NCBI RefSeq assembly: GCF_000765235.1
Contig: NZ_JPJG01000034.1
Span: 16,200-80,199 of the forward strand
Direction: 5' to 3'
DNA from: Oscillibacter sp. ER4
Lineage (GTDB): Bacteria > Bacillota > Clostridia > Oscillospirales > Oscillospiraceae
DNA: 64,000 nucleotides
Part shown: piece by piece, positions 60,525-64,000 of the stretch
How positions within the stretch are numbered: position 1 is the first letter of the stretch
Layout: the number at the start of each line of letters is the position of its first letter
Notes under the pieces: generated by a model
What the model was told of the DNA's origin: nothing
What the model saw: the letters and a program-made list of their open reading frames with translations, nothing else
The model's database searches: none
Program-made: the position numbers and the translations under genes

Positions 60525-61849
60525 CAGTCTTCCTTATCCCCCTTCTCGCGAATAGACATGATGACTGGCGTACCCTCCAGTCCGAAGACGTTGCGGATGC
60601 AGTTTTCAAGGTAGCGCTGGTAGGAGAAATGGAAGAGCTTGCGCTCGTTGCAGAACACGACAAAGTGCGGCGGGCAGACGCCGACCTGCGTCATGTAATA
60701 GATCTTCAGTCTGCGGCCACGGTCTGTCGGCGGCTGCACGCGCGTCTGCGCGTCGGCCAGAATGTTATTGAGCATGCCGGTCGAAATGCGCATGCAGGAC
60801 TGATTGTGCACGTAGTTGATCATCTCAAAAAGGCGCGGCACACGCTGGCCCGTTGCCGCCGAAATGAAGAGGATCGGCGCATAGGTCATGTAGGAGAGGT
60901 CGCGGCGGATGTCGTCGCGCATCTTGTCCATGGTCTTGCCATCCTTTTCGACAAGGTCCCACTTATTCACGACGATGATGCAGGCCTTGCCTGCCTCGTG
61001 CGCGAGGCCCGCGACCTTCGTATCCTGCTCGGTCACGCCCTCCTGCGCGTCGATCATGATGAGGCAGACGTCCGCGCGGTCGATGGCCATGGTGGCGCGC
61101 AGCACGCTGTAGCGCTCGATCACGTCGTCGACCTTCGACTTTTTGCGCATGCCGGCGGTGTCGATGAAGACATACTTGCCCTGCTCGTTTTCAAAGTACG
61201 AGTCGATGGCGTCGCGCGTCGTGCCCGCAACATTGCTGACGATCATGCGCTCGGTGCCGAGAATGCGGTTCGTCAGCGATGACTTGCCGACGTTGGGTTT
61301 TCCGATGATGGCGACCTTGATGACATCTTCGTCCTCTTCCTCGTCGTCCTCCGGCGGGAAATACTGCAAACACGCATCGAGCAGATCACCCGTTCCGTGG
61401 CCGTGCACGGCGGAAACGGCGATGGGATCGCCGAGGCCTAAATTGTAGAACTCATAAAAATCGGGGTCGACCCGTCCGGTCGAGTCCATCTTGTTGACCG
61501 CCAGCACGATGGGCTTGCGGGATCGCAGCAGCATATTCGCGACCTCCTGATCGGAAGCCGTCAGGCCGGTCTTCACATCCGTCAGGAAAATGATGACGTC
61601 CGCGTGCTGAATGGCGATCTCCGCCTGCTCGCGCATGAACGACAAGATCTGATCGTCCGTGCGCGGTTCGATACCGCCGGTGTCCACCAGACGGAATTTG
61701 CGGCCGCACCACTCGCTCTCGCCGTAGATGCGGTCGCGCGTGACGCCCGGCGTATCCTCGACGATGGAAAGCCGCTGGCCGATGAGCTTATTAAACAGCA
61801 TGGACTTGCCGACGTTCGGCCGTCCAACGATCGCAACCAAAGGTTTCAT
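60524..61849 (-). CDS. der: ribosome biogenesis GTPase Der (EngA)
   Basis: An essential tandem GTPase for 50S assembly, 441 residues. Two G domains have P-loops GRPNVGKS (9-16) and GKPNVGKS, with DTGG and DTAG G3 motifs and NKMD and NKWD G4 motifs. A KH-like domain follows. The start at 61849 follows AAAGGAGG. It leads der-plsY-gpsA, the same order as many Firmicutes. Confidence 0.97.
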   Translation of the reverse strand: MKPLVAIVGRPNVGKSMLFNKLIGQRLSIVEDTPGVTRDRIYGESEWCGRKFRLVDTGGIEPRTDDQILSFMREQAEIAIQHADVIIFLTDVKTGLTASDQEVANMLLRSRKPIVLAVNKMDSTGRVDPDFYEFYNLGLGDPIAVSAVHGHGTGDLLDACLQYFPPEDDEEEDEDVIKVAIIGKPNVGKSSLTNRILGTERMIVSNVAGTTRDAIDSYFENEQGKYVFIDTAGMRKKSKVDDVIERYSVLRATMAIDRADVCLIMIDAQEGVTEQDTKVAGLAHEAGKACIIVVNKWDLVEKDGKTMDKMRDDIRRDLSYMTYAPILFISAATGQRVPRLFEMINYVHNQSCMRISTGMLNNILADAQTRVQPPTDRGRRLKIYYMTQVGVCPPHFVVFCNERKLFHFSYQRYLENCIRNVFGLEGTPVIMSIREKGDKED

Positions 61850-61923
61850 CTCTCTGCCTCCTTTATTCCAAAGCGGCGCGCGATCGCACCGCTCTTTATC
61901 GCAAAGCAAAATATTACAAATAC

Positions 61924-61952
61924 AGTATAACCGAATTTTCGAGGTTACGCAA
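61924..61952 (-). promoter_or_regulatory. sigma-A promoter of der-plsY-gpsA
   Basis: Minus strand -35 TTGCGT (61952-61947), 17-base spacer, -10 TATACT (61929-61924). Confidence 0.75.
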
Positions 61953-61975
61953 GGCTAACCTTCTCTTGCAGCATA

Positions 61976-62010
61976 AGAAAAAGCTGAGTGGAGTTCCACT
62001 CAGCTTTTCT
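61976..62010 (-). terminator. intrinsic terminator after rpmF
   Basis: Minus strand stem AAGCTGAGTGGA with its complement, followed by TTTTTCTTAT, 23 bases after the rpmF stop. Confidence 0.88.
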
Positions 62011-62033
62011 TAACGATTTTCGTTCCGAATCAA

Positions 62034-62231
62034 TTATTCGGCTGCGACCTTGGACTCGATGACCTTGACCTGACGACCGTTGTAGGTACCGCATTCCGGG
62101 CACATTCTGTGAGGCTGGTGCAGAGCGCCGCACTTCGGGCACGCAACGAGCGCGGGAGCGGTGAGCTTCCAGTGAGAAGAACGTCTCTTATCACGTCTCT
62201 GACGGGATACTTTCCCTTTGGGGACTGCCAT
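62034..62231 (-). CDS. rpmF: 50S ribosomal protein L32
   Basis: A 65-residue zinc-ribbon ribosomal protein. 'MAVPKGKVSRQRRDKRRSSHWKL' is typical of L32, and the two pairs CPKC and CPEC bind zinc. It follows the yceD gene, with which it is normally paired. Confidence 0.97.
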   Translation of the reverse strand: MAVPKGKVSRQRRDKRRSSHWKLTAPALVACPKCGALHQPHRMCPECGTYNGRQVKVIESKVAAE

Positions 62232-62271
62232 GTTGACACCTCCTTAAAGTTAAGCTGAATGAACAGCGAAT

Positions 62272-62766
62272 TTATTGTTCCAAAAGCTTTGCGAGGGCTG
62301 CTAACCTGGGGTCGACTTCCTTTTTGCAGCGGCACTTCTCATAGTTGAGATTGACACCGCAGCCGGAACACAAGCCCCTGCAATCCTCGCGGCAAAGGGT
62401 CTTGCTTGGCATATTGAGGATGAACGTCTCCCGCGCCAGCTCGCTGAGATCAACGGTTCCGTTGTCCAGCAGCAGGATATCGTCGTTGTCGTCTTCCTCC
62501 AGTTCCTCAGCGAGTAGACACTCGAACGGGACCTTGTACGGAAGATCAAACGGCGCTCCGCAGCGATCGCACACGGCGGAAAGCGTTGTAGTCAGGTCAA
62601 ACTGCAACCGCAGCATCCCCGCAATGTTCTCTGCCTGCCCTACCACTGAGACCGGCCGAACCGCAGGACACACGCCGCCGAAGTCCACATCAGAAAAGTC
62701 CTCTGTAAAGTCAAAGGGAATTCTGCCTCCGGGGGTGTTAATGATACGTTTTACATCTAAAACCAT
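62272..62766 (-). CDS. yceD: YceD family protein (DUF177)
   Basis: A 164-residue protein of the DUF177 family, linked to 23S rRNA or L32 assembly and almost always upstream of rpmF. Cysteines form two groups: CDRCGAPF in the middle and CREDCRGLCSGCGVNLNYEKCRC near the end, suggesting zinc binding. The start at 62766 follows GAGGTG. The upstream open frame overlaps the promoter. Confidence 0.92.
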   Translation of the reverse strand: MVLDVKRIINTPGGRIPFDFTEDFSDVDFGGVCPAVRPVSVVGQAENIAGMLRLQFDLTTTLSAVCDRCGAPFDLPYKVPFECLLAEELEEDDNDDILLLDNGTVDLSELARETFILNMPSKTLCREDCRGLCSGCGVNLNYEKCRCKKEVDPRLAALAKLLEQ

Positions 62767-62793
62767 GCTACACCTCGCAATGACACGAGTGAT

Positions 62794-62822
62794 ATTATAG
62801 AGGACGTTTTCTCGATTGTCAA
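62794..62822 (-). promoter_or_regulatory. sigma-A promoter of yceD-rpmF
   Basis: Minus strand -35 TTGACA (62822-62817), 17-base spacer, -10 TATAAT (62799-62794): a perfect consensus. Confidence 0.9.
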
Positions 62823-62864
62823 ATACTTTTTTCACGGTTGCGGCAAAAATTTTGACAGGATTTC

Positions 62865-62893
62865 TTTACTTTTTTTGCCCGCTATCGTACAAT
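62865..62893 (+). promoter_or_regulatory. sigma-A promoter of the RluA-type gene
   Basis: Weak -35 TTTACT (62865-62870), 17-base spacer, -10 TACAAT (62888-62893), 39 bases before the ATG. Confidence 0.6.
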
Positions 62894-62932
62894 AGCAGAA
62901 AATCGCGCGCTGCGCAAGCGGAGGTGCCGCCC

Positions 62933-63889
62933 ATGCGGGAGTTTCACATCGGAAAAAATGACGAAAATCAGCGGCTTGACCGCTTTCTCGGCAAGGCCAT
63001 CCCCCTGCTCCCCGCGTCGCTCGCGCAGAAGTACATCCGCCTAAAGCGCATCAAGGTCAACGGCGCGCGCGCCCAGCGCGACCAGAAGCTCGTCGCGGGC
63101 GATATTTTACAATGCTACATCAACGATGAGTTTTTCGAGTCGCCGAGCGAGGAAAACGTCTACCTCACGATCACGACGCCGCGGCTCAAGATCGTCTACG
63201 AGGACGAGAACATCATGCTGCTCGACAAGCCCGCGGGAATGCTTGCCCACGCCGACGAGCACGAGAAAGTCAATACGCTCGTCAACCACATGCTCGCCTA
63301 CCTCTATCAAAAGCGCGAGTGGCGGCCACGCGAGGAGAACGCCTTCACCCCCGCCCTCTGCAACCGCATCGACCGCAACACTGGCGGCATTGTCGTTGCG
63401 GCGAAAAACGCTGAAGCGCTGCGCATCCTGAACGACAAGATTCGCGACCGCGAGATCGCCAAATACTATTTATGTATCGCCCTCGGCCGCGTCGAGCCGC
63501 CGCAGGGCCGCATCGAGTGCTTTCTGCGCAAGGACGAGAAGAGCAACACCGTCCGCGTTTACCACCGCCCCGTGCCGGACGGCCGCAGCGCGATCACCTT
63601 ATACCAAACGCTCCAGACGCGCGGCGAGCTGTCGCTTCTGGAGGTCGAGTTGCTCACGGGCCGTACGCATCAGATTCGCGCGAGCATGGCCGACCTCGGC
63701 CATCCCCTGCTCGGCGACGGCAAGTACGGCGTCGGCAGCGTGAACCGCAAATACGGCGAAACGCATCAAGCGCTCTACTCCTACCGCCTGCGCTTCGACT
63801 TTCCCAGCGACGCGGGCATCCTCGAATATCTGCACGGACGCGAGTTTCAGGTGGATGAGGTCCCGTTTCAAAAAAAGTATTTTAGTTAA
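62933..63889 (+). CDS. RluA family pseudouridine synthase
   Basis: A 318-residue rRNA/tRNA pseudouridine synthase. An N-terminal S4-like region (about 10-60) precedes the catalytic 'CNRIDRNTGGIVVAAKN' with its Asp nucleophile. 'ELLTGRTHQIRASMADLGHPLLGDGKYG' is the usual C-terminal motif. The start at 62933 follows GCGGAGGTG. The target uridine is not known; RluC/RluD-type enzymes share this layout. Confidence 0.94.
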   Translation: MREFHIGKNDENQRLDRFLGKAIPLLPASLAQKYIRLKRIKVNGARAQRDQKLVAGDILQCYINDEFFESPSEENVYLTITTPRLKIVYEDENIMLLDKPAGMLAHADEHEKVNTLVNHMLAYLYQKREWRPREENAFTPALCNRIDRNTGGIVVAAKNAEALRILNDKIRDREIAKYYLCIALGRVEPPQGRIECFLRKDEKSNTVRVYHRPVPDGRSAITLYQTLQTRGELSLLEVELLTGRTHQIRASMADLGHPLLGDGKYGVGSVNRKYGETHQALYSYRLRFDFPSDAGILEYLHGREFQVDEVPFQKKYFS

Positions 63890-63909
63890 ATCCCACAAGC
63901 GGAGAGCTG

Positions 63910-64000
63910 TGAACTGCACCCCATTTGTTAGACAGTATGATATACTATCTAAGAAGTGGGGTGTTTTGCTATGCCAAAAGGAGTACCAAACAAACGATAT
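63910..64000 (+). mobile_element. left end of an IS3-family insertion sequence (cut by window)
   Basis: TGAACTGCACCCC at 63910-63922 looks like an IS3/IS150-type terminal inverted repeat. A strong inverted repeat follows at 63917-63963: CACCCCA with TGGGGTG and TTAGACAGTAT with ATACTATCTAA. A transposase-like frame starts at 63971. The other end is outside the window. Confidence 0.75.
63971..64000 (+). CDS. IS3-family transposase OrfA start (partial)
   Basis: Ten codons reading MPKGVPNKRY, a beginning typical of IS3/IS150-group OrfA (helix-turn-helix) proteins. It continues beyond the window. Confidence 0.7.
   Translation, partial: MPKGVPNKRY

Noticed and set aside
1..64000. tRNA or rRNA genes
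   Set aside because: No cloverleaf with a TTCGANTC-type arm or rRNA-like sequence was noticed while reading; a covariance-model scan would be needed to exclude a tRNA fully.

Overview
The window is a GC-rich, densely packed stretch of chromosome from a spore-forming, low-copy-repeat Firmicute. The complete spoIIIAA-AH operon, a GerW-type spore protein, the Bacillus-like priA-def-fmt-rsmB-rlmN-prpC-prkC-rsgA cluster, the clostridial IspH/S1 fusion and a family I CoA-transferase of the butyryl-CoA:acetate type together suggest a class Clostridia gut-type organism, probably Oscillospiraceae-like. That placement is inference from gene content, not from a marker search. Almost everything is core housekeeping. 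The accessory material is one hairpin-rich inverted-repeat element (about 2.5-3.07 kb) and the edge of an IS3-type insertion sequence at the right end.

Layout. 0-1.5 kb: end of an ABC importer operon (binding protein, permease, ATPase). 1.5-4.8 kb: lipoprotein, non-coding repeat element, then a divergent Rrf2 regulator/cysK pair. 4.8-16.6 kb (minus strand): yicC, remA, gmk, rpoZ, priA, def, fmt, rsmB, rlmN, PP2C phosphatase, PASTA kinase, rsgA, i.e. nucleotide, translation-start and ribosome-assembly functions with the cell-wall-sensing kinase/phosphatase pair. 16.6-20.8 kb: cdaA-cdaR (c-di-AMP synthesis) with RseC-like, DUF5685 and J-domain genes. 20.8-24.2 kb: cysteine-desulfurase-like protein plus DUF3343, then carD-ispD-ispF. 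24.3-25.7 kb: CoA-transferase. 25.8-36.4 kb: a 12-gene operon from an M50 protease through scpA-scpB, DUF2953, gerW, a DD-carboxypeptidase, rluB, an RpiR regulator, a flavoprotein, cmk and plsC to ispH-S1. 36.5-39.5 kb: metQ-metN-metI. 39.5-42.9 kb: asp23-nusB-xseA-xseB-ispA. 42.9-47.6 kb: spoIIIAA-AH. 47.7-49.7 kb: a Cys-rich unknown, DUF4364 and a membrane-anchored XRE regulator. 49.8-57.1 kb: hprK-murB-rapZ-whiA-dnaE. 57.2-62.8 kb: rpmB, GNAT, Nudix, der-plsY-gpsA, yceD-rpmF. 62.9-64 kb: RluA-type synthase and the start of an IS element.

The most notable find is the leader of metQNI. A sigma-A promoter is followed by a 36-codon open reading frame with its own ribosome binding site. Eight Met and three Cys codons are crowded into codons 9-24. 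Just after its stop codon comes an intrinsic terminator hairpin, and only then metQ. This is the architecture of ribosome-mediated transcription attenuation, used here apparently to sense methionine (or sulfur amino acid) supply, in place of the S-box or T-box usually expected in Firmicutes. Other points worth a look are a possible short leader peptide ahead of cysK, a perfect palindrome over the cdaA transcription start, an internal start site inside ispH-S1, and a probable CTG start for rluB.
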